Shown here one piece after another: positions 1 through 8,630 of a DNA stretch of 38,292 bases. The position numbers were made by a program, and so were the translations under genes. How positions within the stretch are numbered: the stretch's first letter is position 1; every line of letters begins with the position of its first letter. Source of the DNA: a virus; IMG/VR virus record IMGVR_UViG_3300046530_000032, positions 1 through 38,292 of that record, one strand, 5' to 3'. Below the pieces are notes generated by a model that worked only from the letters and a program-made list of their open reading frames with translations, had not been told where the DNA came from and made no database searches.

Positions 1-127
1 GCCCGGGCCGACCGGTTACGACATGCGATAGGTGATGAAGGTGTCCGCCGCAGTCTTGCGAGTGCGGAAGTTACCCGAGGTCACAGTCACCACGGCAGCA
101 ACACCGACGATGGTGTGGCCAGTAGCA
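1..127. repeat. Terminal overlap, left copy
   Basis: These 127 bases are identical to the last 127 of the window. They cover the 3-prime end of the minus-strand surface-protein gene at 16-618 and its downstream hairpin arm. An exact 127-base overlap ending inside an ORF fits a circular assembly cut at an arbitrary point; 127 is also a common maximum assembly k-mer. Confidence 0.97.
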
Positions 128-618
128 GCAGTCACGGTGAAGGTGTTGCCGCCAGTGTTGATCACCGACCAGTCGAACGAGTCACCGATAGCCATCTGCG
201 CGGCCAGATCCATTACCGAGCCAGCAGGCAGGGTGCCGGCCACAGCCGCAGCGGTGGTAGACGTGACGATACCGCCCTGGATCGCAGCAGCAGTGATCGC
301 GCCAGTTGCGTTCAGCGCTACAGGGTCACCCTGGATCTGAGACTGTTTGGTTTCTAAGATCACAGGAGCAACGCCGACCGCGAACAGAGTCTCACCAGCG
401 CCGCCGACGACGTTAACTGTCGCAGCAGTGGTGAAAGGGCCGAAGGTGGTCGTACCGTTAACGACAGTACCCAGCAGCGAGCGGGTAGGCGGCTGATTCG
501 GGTACAGGCCGAGCTGCCATACCTGGGCTTGGTCCAGGGTGTAGACGACGATGCTCTCGCCAGCAGGGATAGCTACGTTGACGGCTGAGCCGTAGTCATA
601 AATAACGCTTGAAGTCAT
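16..618 (-). CDS. Head surface/decoration-like protein, paralog A
   Basis: A 200-residue protein of small and beta-forming residues, without signal peptide or membrane segment. Its C-terminal half aligns clearly with the protein at 37546-38127: both have a FDW.VI segment, a TGHTIVG segment and an FRTRKT..T..TYR.S ending. On the circle the two genes are adjacent, so they are a tandem duplication. It follows the coat gene directly, which suggests a virion component such as a decoration or head-fibre protein; that role is inferred from position and composition. The start at 618 has a GAGG ribosome site 8 bases upstream. The gene ends in the terminal overlap. Confidence 0.85.
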   Translation of the reverse strand: MTSSVIYDYGSAVNVAIPAGESIVVYTLDQAQVWQLGLYPNQPPTRSLLGTVVNGTTTFGPFTTAATVNVVGGAGETLFAVGVAPVILETKQSQIQGDPVALNATGAITAAAIQGGIVTSTTAAAVAGTLPAGSVMDLAAQMAIGDSFDWSVINTGGNTFTVTAATGHTIVGVAAVVTVTSGNFRTRKTAADTFITYRMS

Positions 619-645
619 GACGCATTCCTCTATTCAGTTAAAATA

Positions 646-665
646 GCGGGGCCGCTAAGCCCCGC
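646..665 (-). terminator. GC-rich hairpin after the coat gene
   Basis: Inverted arms at 646-652 and 659-665 (gcggggc/gccccgc) around a 6-base loop. On the minus strand the stem is followed by TATTTTAA, a weak U-tract. It sits between the coat gene and paralog A and could be a partial terminator or an RNA end protecting the coat message. Confidence 0.5.
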
Positions 666-681
666 CGATTCGTGCGCCAGA

Positions 682-1950
682 TTAGGTCTGACTAAAGAGC
701 ATGATCCCGCACATCTCTTCGTTTGTCATAACTGTGCCGAAGAGTGTATCCACCCGGTATTTGACGTTGCCGGTATTGATGTCGGCGAACTTCTGCATCA
801 CCAGTTCGAAGCCCTGATCGGTGGTGCCGCGCATTACAGCTACGCCTGCATCCGAAGGGGTTGCGATACGACCTGGCAGGATCTCGATTGCATCTTTCTG
901 CCAGAAGCAGTTCACATCAGCAGCAACGGTGTTCAGGAACACGATTGCAGCGGTTGCCGAAGGGGTTACAACCACGTTCTGATACTGAAGTTCAGCATCC
1001 GAACCGCCTTGAGCCGAGATGATCGGTGGGCTGATGGTCATGGTGGTGGCCGAGTCAACCGAGATCACTCGGAAGGTCTTCAGTTGGCCAGTGTCGCCCT
1101 TGGTGATGTGGTGCACCGCGTTCACGCCAGCGATGGTGAAGGCGTCGCCGGCAGCCACGTTGGTGGTGCTGGAGATGGTCACGCGCTGATAACGGTTATC
1201 GACGTTGCTGGTTTCGCCGGTCACTGCTACGGATGTGGCTTTCGGCACCCAGTAGTTAGCCGCGCCAACCAGAGTGGATACGGTCAGACCGCCACCGCCG
1301 GCTGCTGCTGCCAAGCGATTCGCATAGTCCAGTTTGTAGGTGTTGAACGATGCAACCGGGCCAACGAAGGCGCGCTCATAAGCCTTGTCGGACTTTCCGC
1401 CATTGAACGAGCGGGAAGCTACTTGCAGGTTGTTCGCCATACCGTTGTAGCTGCGAGTCGACAGAGCCAAGTAGCGCTCGTAGGACGGAACGCCCTGTTC
1501 GTTCATGATCGCATCGATCTGAGCAACGTCATCGAAGCCGGATGCGGCCGAGGTGCGCTTCACAACCAGAGTGCCCTGACTCGATGCGGTGTTCATCAGT
1601 GCAACGTTGATGTCGCTGGCAAGCTTCTGTTTGGCAGCTTCACCGAGACGACCCTCTTGCAGTTGGTCGCGCAGTTCTAGGTCAGTCAGGATCCATGGCG
1701 CGGATCGACGGATGTTGATCGACGACGGAACAGACAACTGAGTGTTGTTCTGAAAGTTCGCGGTCTGGTCTGCGCCAGAGAAGGTGTTGGCGATGTATGG
1801 GCGAGGACGCCAGATTACATCGTTGGAACGCTCCATCGAACGCTGGTCAGTCGTGTACTTGCGCACGTTGCGCGATAGAACCAGTTGATCGTCGAAACCT
1901 TCGAGGATGTCTTCGAACGCTACCCGTTCTTCTTTGGAAAAGCTGGACAT
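682..1950 (-). CDS. 5: Major capsid (coat) protein, P22 gp5-like
   Basis: A 422-residue protein close to the length of P22 coat gp5 (430). The N-terminus has the family pattern of an early amphipathic region followed by RNVRKYTTDQ and a proline-rich RPRPYIANTF loop; the middle carries a Ser/Thr/Val-rich beta insertion (about residues 220-345), where P22 has its I-domain. It would form the HK97-fold shell with the scaffold and portal. Position after scaffold and before gp4/gp10 agrees with P22 order. The start at 1950 follows AAGGTG. A 212-base noncoding gap upstream may carry its own promoter. Confidence 0.93.
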   Translation of the reverse strand: MSSFSKEERVAFEDILEGFDDQLVLSRNVRKYTTDQRSMERSNDVIWRPRPYIANTFSGADQTANFQNNTQLSVPSSINIRRSAPWILTDLELRDQLQEGRLGEAAKQKLASDINVALMNTASSQGTLVVKRTSAASGFDDVAQIDAIMNEQGVPSYERYLALSTRSYNGMANNLQVASRSFNGGKSDKAYERAFVGPVASFNTYKLDYANRLAAAAGGGGLTVSTLVGAANYWVPKATSVAVTGETSNVDNRYQRVTISSTTNVAAGDAFTIAGVNAVHHITKGDTGQLKTFRVISVDSATTMTISPPIISAQGGSDAELQYQNVVVTPSATAAIVFLNTVAADVNCFWQKDAIEILPGRIATPSDAGVAVMRGTTDQGFELVMQKFADINTGNVKYRVDTLFGTVMTNEEMCGIMLFSQT

Positions 1951-2162
1951 TTTGAGTCACCTTATGGAATGAGAAATTGAGTGCGAAATGCACTTTCTTA
2001 ACTCACCCATAAAGCTGGGCGGGGGCATTCTTTGTTGCGCTGCCGGTTTGCTGGCGAGGCGTTTAGGCGTGGCTCAGGGCTTCTCCCTTCCTGATTTAAA
2101 GCCGGATCTGGTTCTCGCGGCTACCACCTTTACAGCATACAGATAGTTGACAAATATTCAAA
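1951..2162. other. Noncoding gap between scaffold and coat genes
   Basis: This is the largest gap inside the structural genes, and neither strand holds a convincing ORF. On the minus strand it contains a possible promoter (2134-2161), a distant inverted repeat (2090-2167) and a small AGTGC/GCACT hairpin about 40 bases before the coat ribosome site. It may boost or uncouple coat synthesis from scaffold synthesis. Confidence 0.6.
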
Positions 2163-2167
2163 TCAGG
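2090..2167. repeat. Inverted repeat around the scaffold stop codon
   Basis: CCTGATTT (2090-2097) is repeated as its complement AAATCAGG (2160-2167), 62 bases apart. The right arm includes the scaffold stop codon. As RNA this could fold into a loose long-loop hairpin at the end of the scaffold gene; function is not evident. Confidence 0.45.
2134..2161 (-). promoter_or_regulatory. Possible promoter for the coat gene
   Basis: On the minus strand TTGAAT (2156-2161) and TATGCT (2134-2139) are 16 bases apart, each matching four of six consensus bases of a sigma-70 promoter. The strength is modest and the call rests only on sequence likeness and on the unusual gap. Confidence 0.3.
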
Positions 2168-3095
2168 CTTTCTGCTTCTCGCGCTGCTGCTTGCGGTACT
2201 GAGTTACCTTGCTGTAGTCGCCGGTCTTCTCGGCCTCTGCGCGCAGTCGCTCGAGATTGTAGTCGACAGAGCCTGAGATTGCTGCACCGCCACCACGGAT
2301 CTTGCCCTCTGGTGCCGGCGCCGACTTGCTCTTTGCTTGAACTTTCAATTGAGTCTCCAGTTTCGCGATGGCGAAGGCGAATTTAACCGCATCAGTGATT
2401 CCGGCCAGTTCTTTTGCCTTGGCCGGGTTCTTGCCGAGCGCGTAGACGACCAATGCAGAGTTGTCGGCGCCCTGAACGATGATGCCTTGCTGGGTGACGC
2501 TGAGCGTGCTGAGCACAGTGCCCTCTGCATCGTCGAAGTCGCGTACCTTCAGGCCTTCTTTGGCCTTGGCGTAGGTGGTCAGGCGACCTTGCCACTCTTG
2601 CTTCTGCGCTTCTTCCTGCTCGACGAGCTTCTGCTTCTCCTGCTCAACCTGGCGCTTGCGGTCATGCCACGCGGTCAGCTTCTGTTCGAAGTCGTCAGCA
2701 TCCCAGTCGGAGTCTTCCAGGGTAGGCTTTGGGCCAAGCTCTGGCACCTTTGGAGATGCGACAACCTTGGTCGCCTCGCGCTCCTGCTCAAGCTCACGAA
2801 TGCGCTTCGCCTGCTCCTTGGTCTGCTTGCGGAGATCCTTCACCCACTTAGGCGCGGCCTTCTCTTCTTCGTCTTCGACAGGAGGCTTCTCGTCGCCGAT
2901 GGTTACGACAACGCTGTCGTCGTCATCTTCATCGCCTTCACCCTGGTCATCATCATCACCAGCGTCGCCACCTTCACCTTGATCATCGTCATCCTGATCG
3001 CCGGCGTCATCTGACGAGCCACCAAGATCGGAACCATCACCATCAGCCTCATTCATGTAGTAGTGGCCGAGAACGCGATGCACAAAGTTATTCAT
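2163..3095 (-). CDS. 8: Scaffolding protein, P22 gp8-like
   Basis: 310 residues, almost the length of P22 gp8 (303). Residues 17-60 are extremely acidic (runs of Asp and Gly), the middle is charged helix and coiled coil (about 75-190), and the C-terminus is a basic helical segment ending in RKQQREKQKA, the type of end that binds coat protein in P22. It would guide procapsid assembly and leave before packaging. I chose the ATG at 3095 over the in-frame one at 3107 because GGAG lies 6 bases before it. The gene is between the zinc-ribbon gene and coat. Confidence 0.88.
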   Translation of the reverse strand: MNNFVHRVLGHYYMNEADGDGSDLGGSSDDAGDQDDDDQGEGGDAGDDDDQGEGDEDDDDSVVVTIGDEKPPVEDEEEKAAPKWVKDLRKQTKEQAKRIRELEQEREATKVVASPKVPELGPKPTLEDSDWDADDFEQKLTAWHDRKRQVEQEKQKLVEQEEAQKQEWQGRLTTYAKAKEGLKVRDFDDAEGTVLSTLSVTQQGIIVQGADNSALVVYALGKNPAKAKELAGITDAVKFAFAIAKLETQLKVQAKSKSAPAPEGKIRGGGAAISGSVDYNLERLRAEAEKTGDYSKVTQYRKQQREKQKA

Positions 3096-3143
3096 TCGAA
3101 ACTCCATTTGCTCGCCCGGTTAATCGGCCCGGGCGGTTGCCGT

Positions 3144-3443
3144 TTATTTGAACCATCCAGTCACTTCAGACCCGCAGCCTCGGCAGTGGACTTCGCCATT
3201 CGCGAAACCAGATCGCCGAAATATGAAGAAGTCCTGACTTCCGCAATTGCATTGATACGTTTCGCTGCCCTCTGGCGCCCCAAATGGCCACTTGAAAACA
3301 CCTCGGTGCGAACTACATTCCGGGCATTCTAGGCATATCTGGCCAATCGGAGCCACTGCAACCCATTCATGCTTGCAGTGAGTGCATATAGCCTCTCCTG
3401 AAGCATGAGGATCTTCTCTCGGCTTGAACTCAACTACATTCAT
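3144..3443 (-). CDS. Small zinc-ribbon protein
   Basis: 99 residues with four cysteine pairs: CTHC near residue 21, CLECPEC near 37, CNC in the middle and CRGC near the end. This spacing indicates two zinc ribbons. Proteins of this kind occur between portal and scaffold genes in other phages; their role is not known to me. The gene sits 8 bases after the portal stop with an AGGGG ribosome site. It could bind nucleic acid or stabilise an assembly intermediate, but nothing in the sequence decides this. Confidence 0.8.
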   Translation of the reverse strand: MNVVEFKPREDPHASGEAICTHCKHEWVAVAPIGQICLECPECSSHRGVFKWPFGAPEGSETYQCNCGSQDFFIFRRSGFANGEVHCRGCGSEVTGWFK

Positions 3444-3451
3444 GAAGGCCC

Positions 3452-5533
3452 CTATGGTCGCGGCGCGCTTGGATCTACCGCGACTACGGTTAAATCAGTT
3501 GGTTGCGGCGGCTGCATGCCTTGCTCAAACTTGTCGATCAGCGCGAAAGCCTGGTCTTGCTGATCCATATCGATCTCTTGCGCGATCTTGAGCGTTTCAG
3601 CTTTGGTCTTCTCGGCATCTGCAATGGTGCTGATGGTATCGGCGCGAGCCTTGACTGCCTTCGCCTCAGCCTCTTGCGCTGCTGCCTGCAAGTATAAGGT
3701 ATTCGGGTCAGGCTGTGCATTGGCTGCTTGAGCTTCGAGCTCGGCGCGCTCTTCTTCGGTTGGCTCAACTACGCCCATACCTACCAGCTTCTTGCGGAAG
3801 AACCCACGAACATCCTCGATGCCTTCGCCTTCCATGTTCATCATGGCCATCGCGCCGAGCACCTGAAGGGTCTCCGGATCCTGGGTGATGGTCATCATGC
3901 CAGTCAGCGCGCGAACGGTCGCAGAGCGCTTAGTGCTGGACGACGGGCCTACATCCACGGCCACATCGAAGTTGGCGCGGGAAAGATCGTTCTCGAGCTC
4001 CCTACCTTTGTCGGTCATGACAGGCTTCAGCAGCTCAATCGTGCCAGCGTCACCCTGGTAGGAGATGGTCTTCATCTTGCGACCTTCTTCCACGAACACA
4101 TCCTTGCCCATGCTCAGGAAGACTTCACCGGATCGTCGCATAGCCTTGGCCATGTTCGACATGTAGATGAAGGTCTGCATGTCCAGGCGGGACTGGATCA
4201 GTTCCACGGCCTTGCCAGACATGTTCGGCAGCAGCTGTTCACCAGCCTGCTGGTTGCCGAGCAGGTCTTGCATATCCGTCTCTGTGATCTGGAGCAGTGC
4301 AGCCAGGGCTGGCGGGATCTCCGGCGCCTTGGTGTAGCCGATAGGCGCGGCTGGCATTGAGTTGCCGGTTGCATCTGTAATCGGGTTAAGCAGCAGATAT
4401 GGATAGTTCTTGATGTTGTCCTCAGACCACATGACCTGATGGCCTGCGATCTGCTCAGGAGTGACGATAGGCTTCTCGACCGATCCGAGCGCGCTGATCT
4501 CTCCAAGTTTTGATAGCTGCATGTTCTTCAGACGCTGAGCATCTTTGGCCAGGCGCACATGACCCATGCAGCGCTCTACGTTGTCCACGAACCAGCGCTT
4601 GCCATACATTGGGATAATCGGGATGCACTTGCCGGCGATGTAGCCACAGTCCTCTAGGACTTTGCCGCCCGACATGATGTATTTGCGGACCTTGCGTACC
4701 TTGATCGGCTTCTCACGCACCAGTTTGCTACCGATGGCGTTCAGGGTATCTAGAAGTTCTTCATCTTCATCAAAGTCGGATGCGCGATAGATGGTTTCCT
4801 CACCATCCAGTCCGCGCCAGATCTGCGCCTTCTCCTTCTTGTCCTCAACTCGGTAGTACTCAGCCACGAACACGACATCTGGCGTGCACCAGTCGAACTC
4901 TGACTGATGGATCGCCTTAGGCCAGGATGCTGGATCATCTCCCCACTCATGCTTGTATGCGCTCGGAGACATAGCGGTCAGCACATAGCATGATCGCGCG
5001 TCGGCCTTGTCCTGGCGCTTGGCGTTCAGGTCGAAGAACACGGAACTATCAGCGTCGAAGATTGGCTCAATGCAGATCCGCTGGCGCTCGTTCTCCGGGT
5101 CTTCGTCGTCCTCATACTCAGCACGCAGGCGCCAGGCACCAAAACCACCGCCGACAGCCTCTTCGAAGGCGTTGTCGTAGGCTTCTTCGGCCACACTGTC
5201 TTGCTCTGCCGCCCGGTACAGGCCATCGCATGTGTCGGCTAGCTTGTCGTTCTCACTGCCATCCTTGCTCACGAAGTCGACCGTGATCCGATTGTTGCGA
5301 TATTCGTTAATAATCCGAATTACAGAAAGGTGAATCTTGTTCACCTCGAAGCGCGGCTTGTTGGCGAATTGAGTCTCTAGCGGGCCTTCCCACTGGGCGC
5401 CAGCTATAGAGTAGAAGCGACGGTCTGAGAGAGCCTGCAAGCGCTCGTCCCGAACCGCCGACTGAATCGTGTCGAATTCGGCCATCGCCTCTTGGTGGAT
5501 AGTCGCCAGCCGCTGCTCTTTGGTGATTGACAT
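3452..5533 (-). CDS. 1: Portal protein, P22 gp1-like
   Basis: 693 residues, near P22 gp1 (725). The N-terminus has the early RRFYSIAGAQW segment, then EVNKI..S and EYRNNR typical of this portal family, and the C-terminal 120 residues are Ala/Glu/Gln-rich helix of the barrel type (NTLYLQAAAQEAEAKAVKAR region). It would form the dodecameric DNA channel at one capsid vertex and sense head filling. It lies 2 bases after the large terminase gene, as in headful-packaging phages. AGGAAA precedes the start. Confidence 0.94.
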   Translation of the reverse strand: MSITKEQRLATIHQEAMAEFDTIQSAVRDERLQALSDRRFYSIAGAQWEGPLETQFANKPRFEVNKIHLSVIRIINEYRNNRITVDFVSKDGSENDKLADTCDGLYRAAEQDSVAEEAYDNAFEEAVGGGFGAWRLRAEYEDDEDPENERQRICIEPIFDADSSVFFDLNAKRQDKADARSCYVLTAMSPSAYKHEWGDDPASWPKAIHQSEFDWCTPDVVFVAEYYRVEDKKEKAQIWRGLDGEETIYRASDFDEDEELLDTLNAIGSKLVREKPIKVRKVRKYIMSGGKVLEDCGYIAGKCIPIIPMYGKRWFVDNVERCMGHVRLAKDAQRLKNMQLSKLGEISALGSVEKPIVTPEQIAGHQVMWSEDNIKNYPYLLLNPITDATGNSMPAAPIGYTKAPEIPPALAALLQITETDMQDLLGNQQAGEQLLPNMSGKAVELIQSRLDMQTFIYMSNMAKAMRRSGEVFLSMGKDVFVEEGRKMKTISYQGDAGTIELLKPVMTDKGRELENDLSRANFDVAVDVGPSSSTKRSATVRALTGMMTITQDPETLQVLGAMAMMNMEGEGIEDVRGFFRKKLVGMGVVEPTEEERAELEAQAANAQPDPNTLYLQAAAQEAEAKAVKARADTISTIADAEKTKAETLKIAQEIDMDQQDQAFALIDKFEQGMQPPQPTDLTVVAVDPSAPRP

Positions 5534-5535
5534 TG

Positions 5536-7008
5536 CTATTTCCTGTTGAAGTGGCTGACGGATGGGATCGGCGCGAAATTGATTGCTTTGTTCAGTGCCG
5601 GCGCCGCCTGAACCATCTTGATTGCGTCAAACATTGGGTCGAGCTGGTCGTCGTGCGCGCCGCCCGGGAACGATGAGGCCTCGGCCAATAGATCGGACAG
5701 CCAGGGCGCATCGATCGGCAGGAGTACATTACCACTTTCAATGAATGGTGATGCATCATGTGCACGACTGATCTTGTCGTTGTTTCGTTGGACTGGTACG
5801 ACTGCCACACCTTCTCGGCGCAGGGTTTGTATCAGTCCGGTACCGGAAACCTTGTCCTCGACCTGCATGGATCTCAGTGCAGCCGGATCGGAGTTCAAAT
5901 GCTTGATCCAGAATGCCCGGGCCTGGACAAGAAGCTCAGGCGCCTCCCATTTGCCACGGATCTGGTCGAGCATCACAGCCTCGCCAGTCATTGATCGGCC
6001 CCAGCATTGGAAGACTGAGTAGTCGTTCTGCTCGGCGGTCTTCTGCGCGGTGTCGACGTGTATGGTGCGGAACTCAAGCTTTGGCCGGTGCGCGTAATAC
6101 TTGAACCATTCTTCCTTGATGATGCCGCCGCCGCGTGGCGCTGGCCGCTGCTGTAGCTGACCTGCTGCGCCATATGAGCCGAGTGTCGCTTCTAGTTCGC
6201 TAACCTGGGCCTCGCCAAAGCGCTCAGGGAACATCAACTCACCTTCCTCGGTTCGCGGATCAGAGTATCCGATCGAGGTCGTGCAGCGATTGGTAGGATC
6301 GAAACGCATCGGGATGAACAGATGCTCATAAGGCAGCTTCATGTCGAGGATGACACCTGACACATCCTTCTCATGAAGGCGCTGCATGATTACGACGATT
6401 GCCGACTTATCGGAGTTCACCCGGGTCGGAAGTGTCTCGGTGAATGCCAGACGCGCAGCCTCAAGCTTGGCCTCGGAGTTGGCAGAGTCGGCGCTGATCG
6501 GGTCATCAAGGATCACTCTGTCACCACGAACACCAGTCATGCTGGTGAACGATCGGGCCTGACGAATACCCTTGTGCACGTTCCCGAACTCGCGCTTGCC
6601 GTCGAGATCCCGGGCAAGCTCAAGTGGCCATAGTTTCTGATACCACTCCGACTTGATCAGATCTCGGCACTTTCGGCTGTCACGGATGGAAAGGGTCTCT
6701 TCGTGCGCGGTACCGACATAGCGCATCTCTGGCAGACCTTTTGGGCCCCACTCCCATGCCGGCCAGATCACTCCGGTCAGCAGCGACTTCATCGACCCGG
6801 GCGGAACGTTCATCAGGAGGCGAGTAATGCGCCCATCAGTGACAGCTTCAAGGTGCTCACAAATAGCATCAAGAGCCCATCCCCACCGAAGTTCGGCAGC
6901 AGGCTCCAAGACATGCCAGGCGCGGCGAGCGAAGTGCGCAAGAGACCGGCGGCAAAGTTCCCGCTCAACATTCTCAAGGTCGACCTCAGTTAGAAGCATC
7001 TTTGGCAC
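5536..7008 (-). CDS. 2: Terminase large subunit
   Basis: About 490 residues. The ATPase half has a Walker A motif NVPPGSMKS (67-75) and Walker B VILDDP (165-170); the nuclease half has an acidic HVDTA (318-322) and GGAHDDQLD (449-457). It pumps DNA into the procapsid and cuts it, probably by headful. The frame opens with GTG at 7008, overlapping the small subunit by 23 bases; an ATG at 6999 is equally possible, and neither has a strong ribosome site. Translation is probably coupled to the small subunit. Confidence 0.96.
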   Translation of the reverse strand: MPKMLLTEVDLENVERELCRRSLAHFARRAWHVLEPAAELRWGWALDAICEHLEAVTDGRITRLLMNVPPGSMKSLLTGVIWPAWEWGPKGLPEMRYVGTAHEETLSIRDSRKCRDLIKSEWYQKLWPLELARDLDGKREFGNVHKGIRQARSFTSMTGVRGDRVILDDPISADSANSEAKLEAARLAFTETLPTRVNSDKSAIVVIMQRLHEKDVSGVILDMKLPYEHLFIPMRFDPTNRCTTSIGYSDPRTEEGELMFPERFGEAQVSELEATLGSYGAAGQLQQRPAPRGGGIIKEEWFKYYAHRPKLEFRTIHVDTAQKTAEQNDYSVFQCWGRSMTGEAVMLDQIRGKWEAPELLVQARAFWIKHLNSDPAALRSMQVEDKVSGTGLIQTLRREGVAVVPVQRNNDKISRAHDASPFIESGNVLLPIDAPWLSDLLAEASSFPGGAHDDQLDPMFDAIKMVQAAPALNKAINFAPIPSVSHFNRK

Positions 7009-7585
7009 TCATGATTTCAGCCAGGGCGGTAGTTGATAGCTTGGTGATGTCGATGGTGGACTTCGTTTCGATCGCCCCGCCATTGGCACCGGTCACCTCA
7101 TGCTTGGCGGCAGACTCCCACCCTTCCATCTTGGCGAGCTGCTGAATGGCCTGAAGCTGACTGTGCGTCTTTATCTTCACGCCATCGCGACCAGTGGACA
7201 GTTCAGCGATCAGTTCCATCTTCTTAGGGTCTTGCGCTACCGAGTCCTTGATATGCCACCCGGTCTGCCGAACAGCATCGCCATCCTCATCCTCTCCAAT
7301 CGTCGCTGTGCGCCATTCGATCAAATCAGAAAGAGAGGTTCGCCCAATACGAGTAAGCCTCTCCAGCGCTTCCTGGCGAGTCATTATCGAGTCAGATTGC
7401 GCACGAACCTTTAGCGCGCTAACCCTTTGCTGGATATTAGGGTCGGCAAGGAGTTTGCATGCGCTTACGTTGATGCTGCTCGGCTTGGAGTTTTTGCAGT
7501 TATACGACCGGCGATAGGCCTCACTGGCATTGCCAGTCTCAATGTAGGCCAGGCAGAAGGCTTCCTGTTTCGCCGTTAATGCCAT
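6986..7585 (-). CDS. 3: Terminase small subunit
   Basis: 199 residues. The first 55 have the helix-turn-helix signature of the Terminase_2 family (FCLAYIETGNASEAYR, then a NVSACKLLADPNIQQRV segment); the middle is helical and probably oligomerises. It recognises the packaging start site and feeds DNA to the large subunit, whose gene overlaps its end. The start forms TAATG with the gene upstream. In P22 the pac site lies inside this gene; I cannot identify one here. Confidence 0.92.
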   Translation of the reverse strand: MALTAKQEAFCLAYIETGNASEAYRRSYNCKNSKPSSINVSACKLLADPNIQQRVSALKVRAQSDSIMTRQEALERLTRIGRTSLSDLIEWRTATIGEDEDGDAVRQTGWHIKDSVAQDPKKMELIAELSTGRDGVKIKTHSQLQAIQQLAKMEGWESAAKHEVTGANGGAIETKSTIDITKLSTTALAEIMSAKDASN

Positions 7586-7803
7586 TACAAGTCATTCCCT
7601 ATCTGCTTCTGCTCACCGATGACTTCAAACTCGCCCTCGATTACAGTTCCATTGGATGCGCGATTCGCCATGATGGAGTCATATTCATCCTGCATACGCT
7701 TCCTATCGTGCTCAGCTTTTGCGTTAGCGGCGCACTGTGCGGCAGCAGCGGCTTGCATTGAAGCCACAGCGGAAACAACGCCTGGCCAGATAGGAACAAA
7801 CAT
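7585..7803 (-). CDS. Small helical protein before the terminase
   Basis: 72 residues: a short hydrophobic N-terminus (MFVPIWPGVVSAVASM), an Ala-rich helix, a charged helix and an acidic C-terminus. Not recognised. The ATG at 7803 has GGAGA 8 bases upstream; a TTG further out at 7821 is less likely. It overlaps the small terminase start by one base. Confidence 0.7.
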   Translation of the reverse strand: MFVPIWPGVVSAVASMQAAAAAQCAANAKAEHDRKRMQDEYDSIMANRASNGTVIEGEFEVIGEQKQIGNDL

Positions 7804-7817
7804 ATTGGATTCTCCGA

Positions 7818-8093
7818 TCAATACCGCTCGTATGCTGCGTTGAACTCGTCCTTACTCATGACAGAGAGGACATCTGAGTCTTTGACGACCATCTGGCCCA
7901 CTTCGACATTGAGCAGCTTGGGCTCGCCATCCTCAACAGGGATTCGGAACTCGGCGGCACCGGTCTTGTTGTCGACCTTGGTTGACTCTGCGCCTACCAA
8001 GGTAGCGATGGTCAGCAGCGCATCATTCACGTCATCGAATGGCGCAGCTTCAACGGATGGCGGGCGCAGCTTGTATTTCCCGACTTCTGACAT
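7818..8093 (-). CDS. Hypothetical protein
   Basis: 91 soluble residues with an acidic middle and no membrane segment or metal motif. It lies between the holin-like gene and the small pre-terminase gene, with AGGGA before its ATG. I do not recognise it; a structural or packaging accessory role would be guesswork from position. Confidence 0.75.
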   Translation of the reverse strand: MSEVGKYKLRPPSVEAAPFDDVNDALLTIATLVGAESTKVDNKTGAAEFRIPVEDGEPKLLNVEVGQMVVKDSDVLSVMSKDEFNAAYERY

Positions 8094-8102
8094 GGTAATC
8101 CC

Positions 8103-8297
8103 TTACTTCACGAGTTTTGGCTGGAGGATGATTCGGGCGAGGCCTACTAGAGCGAACAGGATTGCGTATGCGCCTGGAGGAATGACTGCCTGTAGTGTTG
8201 GAAGCCACTGGTCTGCAATGGCCAGTGCTGCACCTGCACCGGCGATCTGGACACTGGACATCTTGAGTGCGTCTTTGGCGTTACTGATGAGTTGCAT
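8103..8297 (-). CDS. Putative holin
   Basis: 64 residues with two hydrophobic stretches (about 16-28 and 39-57) joined by a short proline-containing turn, a basic amphipathic N-terminus and a basic C-terminus (LQPKLVK). This resembles small phage holins annotated next to head genes in Pseudomonas phages (the DUF7940-type pattern: SVQ..GAGAAL, then a PPG.YA hairpin). A holin would open the inner membrane so that the cytosolic lysozyme encoded at 25836-26252 reaches the wall. It follows the XhlA-like gene by 12 bases. Confidence 0.65.
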   Translation of the reverse strand: MQLISNAKDALKMSSVQIAGAGAALAIADQWLPTLQAVIPPGAYAILFALVGLARIILQPKLVK

Positions 8298-8309
8298 GAT
8301 TTGTGCCTC

Positions 8310-8630
8310 TTACGATCCGATGAATTTCGACCAGTCTACACCGCCAGCGCCAATTGCGATGATTGCGCCGATGATTGTCATCCACATCTTGTTGTTCATG
8401 GCCTTGGCGATGTCGAGGATTGGCTTGTTCAGGGCTCCATCCAACTGAAGCTGGCGTACCTCCTGCTCAATCTTGAGAACCCGATCATCAACGATCTTGT
8501 AATTCTGCTGGGTGTGCCGAAGCTCTACCACCAGCTCCCTCACCTGACCGCACAACTCTGACAGCTTCGACATAAGAGCTGCCTGGTTGGTGCGCATCTC
8601 CCTCATCTCTTCCAGGCTGTAATCGCTCAT
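8310..8630 (-). CDS. Coiled-coil protein with C-terminal anchor, XhlA-like
   Basis: 106 residues: a helical, heptad-rich region from about residue 5 to 75 and one C-terminal membrane segment (MWMTIIGAIIAIGAGGV) followed by a short tail. This topology matches haemolysin XhlA-type lysis accessory proteins that associate with holins. The ATG at 8630 has GAGG 7 bases upstream. It lies between two other membrane-protein genes, supporting a lysis cassette. Alternatively it is a membrane-anchored assembly factor. Confidence 0.65.
   Translation of the reverse strand: MSDYSLEEMREMRTNQAALMSKLSELCGQVRELVVELRHTQQNYKIVDDRVLKIEQEVRQLQLDGALNKPILDIAKAMNNKMWMTIIGAIIAIGAGGVDWSKFIGS

Noticed and set aside
1-127. 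Genuine direct terminal repeats of a linear virion genome
   Set aside because: The overlap starts and ends within a coding region at no special site, and P22-like terminase and portal genes point to headful packaging; assembly overlap is simpler. Packaging ends were not tested.
1009-1680. Plus-strand ORF of 223 residues opposite the coat gene
   Set aside because: It lies wholly inside the clear coat gene, has no ribosome site or neighbours on that strand and reads as Gly/Ala/His/Val-rich shadow sequence.
2337-3014. Plus-strand ORF of 225 residues, very Leu-rich, opposite the scaffold gene
   Set aside because: The apparent membrane segments are the complement of Glu/Lys/Gln and Asp codons in the scaffold gene.
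3728-4360. Plus-strand ORF of 210 residues inside the portal gene
   Set aside because: Antisense shadow of a conserved portal sequence; no start signals.
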